Below, piece by piece: positions 4,822 through 5,468 of a stretch of 5,468 nucleotides of DNA. Every line of letters begins with the position of its first letter. The first letter of the stretch is position 1. Origin of the DNA: Oscillospiraceae bacterium (GTDB lineage: Bacteria > Bacillota > Clostridia > Oscillospirales > UBA929); NCBI GenBank assembly GCA_031289065.1, contig JAITQI010000075.1:1-5468 (forward strand). The letters run 5' to 3'. The translations under genes and the position numbers were made by a program. The notes below the pieces were generated by a model, which had not been told where the DNA came from, did not search any database, and saw only the letters and a list, made by a program, of their open reading frames with translations.

Positions 4822-5468
4822 TCAGCCGAAGACCCAGCTGAGGAGACCCTTGTTGGGTTCGGCGGCTTTTTTGATGTTCAGGGCGGTGAGGAGCATTTCG
4901 GCGGCGTCGGCCCGGGTGACGGTTTCGGACATGCGCAGGGTACCGTCATAAAACACGTCGATGACCCCGGCGGACTGCATGTTGATGGCGGCCTGCTGGG
5001 CCCAGACCGGGGCGGCGGCCCAGTCGGCGGGGATGAGGGCGCTGGCGTCGGCGGTGCCCAGGGCGTTGTTGAGCATGACGACCGCCTCGGCCCGGGTGAC
5101 CTCCTGTGAGGCCCGCAGCTGCCGTCCACCGTCGGGAGCGCCCACGCCGGTCAGGATGCCGGCCTCCAGGGCGGCAGCGGCGTAGGGCTTAAGCCAGGCG
5201 GGTGTGGCGGCGTCGTCACTGAGGCCGGTTTTGACCACCGGGGTGAGGTCGCCTGCTTGGCCGGTCAGGGATAGCGCCATGGCCATGAATTCCCCCCGGG
5301 TGACCGCCCTGTCCGGGTCGAAATAGTAGACGCCGCCCACCTGTTCGCCGACGAAGAGTCCCTCTTCCCTCAGCTTCTGGGCGGCGTAACAGGCGGGGTG
5401 GCCGTCCATGTCGGCGTAGGCGGTGTTTAAGCCGGGCTTTTCGATGCTGATGTCCGCACGGCCCTCGG
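4822..5468 (-). CDS. SLH-domain cell-surface protein, C-terminal part (cut by window edge)
   Basis: The frame is open to the window edge, so only the last 214 residues are seen and the ATG at 5409 is internal. Three S-layer homology repeats are visible: residues about 17-66 (YADMDGHPACYAAQKLREEGLFVG, then FDPDRAVTRGEF), 82-135 (LSDDAATPAWLKPYAAAALEAGILTG, then EVTRAEAVVML) and 145-197 (WAAAPVWAQQAAINMQSAGVIDV, then TVTRADAAEML). The TRAE-type binding motifs read TRGE, TRAE and TRAD. Three C-terminal SLH repeats usually anchor exported proteins to the pyruvylated secondary polymer of the Gram-positive wall. The residues before the first repeat (EGRADISIEKPGLNTA) look like the end of another extracellular domain, which cannot be identified. 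The protein ends with a short tail (KKAAEPNKGLLSWVFG). It converges on the small cysteine-rich gene across a shared terminator. The anchor is confident; the role of the missing N-terminal part is unknown. Confidence 0.92.
   Translation of the reverse strand, partial: EGRADISIEKPGLNTAYADMDGHPACYAAQKLREEGLFVGEQVGGVYYFDPDRAVTRGEFMAMALSLTGQAGDLTPVVKTGLSDDAATPAWLKPYAAAALEAGILTGVGAPDGGRQLRASQEVTRAEAVVMLNNALGTADASALIPADWAAAPVWAQQAAINMQSAGVIDVFYDGTLRMSETVTRADAAEMLLTALNIKKAAEPNKGLLSWVFG

Noticed and set aside
5407..5409. ATG at 5409 as the start of the SLH protein
   Set aside because: The frame stays open to the window edge, and this Met falls inside the first SLH repeat (YADMDGHPA), so the gene starts outside the window.

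Overview
The window is a GC-rich stretch of an endospore-forming Firmicute, most likely a Clostridia member of the Oscillospiraceae/Ruminococcaceae type. This rests on three sporulation genes (yqfC, yqfD, ylbJ), a C-terminal triple-SLH surface protein, Bacillota-type gene order, GGAGG-like ribosome binding sites and strongly GC-biased third codon positions. It is mainly conserved chromosomal housekeeping and sporulation sequence. I saw no mobile element, CRISPR array, tRNA or rRNA.

Left part (1-3114, all minus strand): a compact operon read right to left, yqfC - yqfD - phoH - ybeY - dgkA, running off the left edge. This is the well-known Bacillota cluster leading to era. The pgpH (yqfF, 7TM-HD) gene that lies between phoH and ybeY in Bacillus subtilis is missing here, and phoH and ybeY instead share an ATGA overlap. 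ybeY and dgkA also share an ATGA overlap. A 9-codon mini-ORF bridges yqfD and phoH with ATGA overlaps at both ends. YqfC and YqfD act in mother-cell sporulation; PhoH-like ATPase, YbeY endoribonuclease and the undecaprenol/diacylglycerol kinase are RNA-maturation and envelope housekeeping functions.

Middle (3115-3262): a divergent control region of about 150 bp between yqfC and ylbJ. On the minus strand it carries a good match to a sigma-E (mother-cell) promoter, followed by a nested set of inverted repeats in the predicted yqfC 5' leader. The true yqfC start appears to be a TTG at 3114, not the far upstream ATG. ylbJ (3263-4483, plus) encodes a polytopic sporulation membrane protein, so two sporulation transcription units are arranged back to back.

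Right part (4484-5468): a near-consensus sigma-A promoter begins four bases after the ylbJ stop and drives a 70-residue cysteine-rich protein of unknown function (4547-4759). A perfect 19-bp hairpin that can work as a terminator in both directions separates it from the convergent 3' end of an SLH-domain surface protein, which runs off the right edge.

No clearly new multi-gene system is visible. The items most worth a second look are the sigma-E promoter with its structured leader, the small cysteine-rich protein with its own strong promoter, and the operon rearrangement (loss of pgpH, coupled overlaps).
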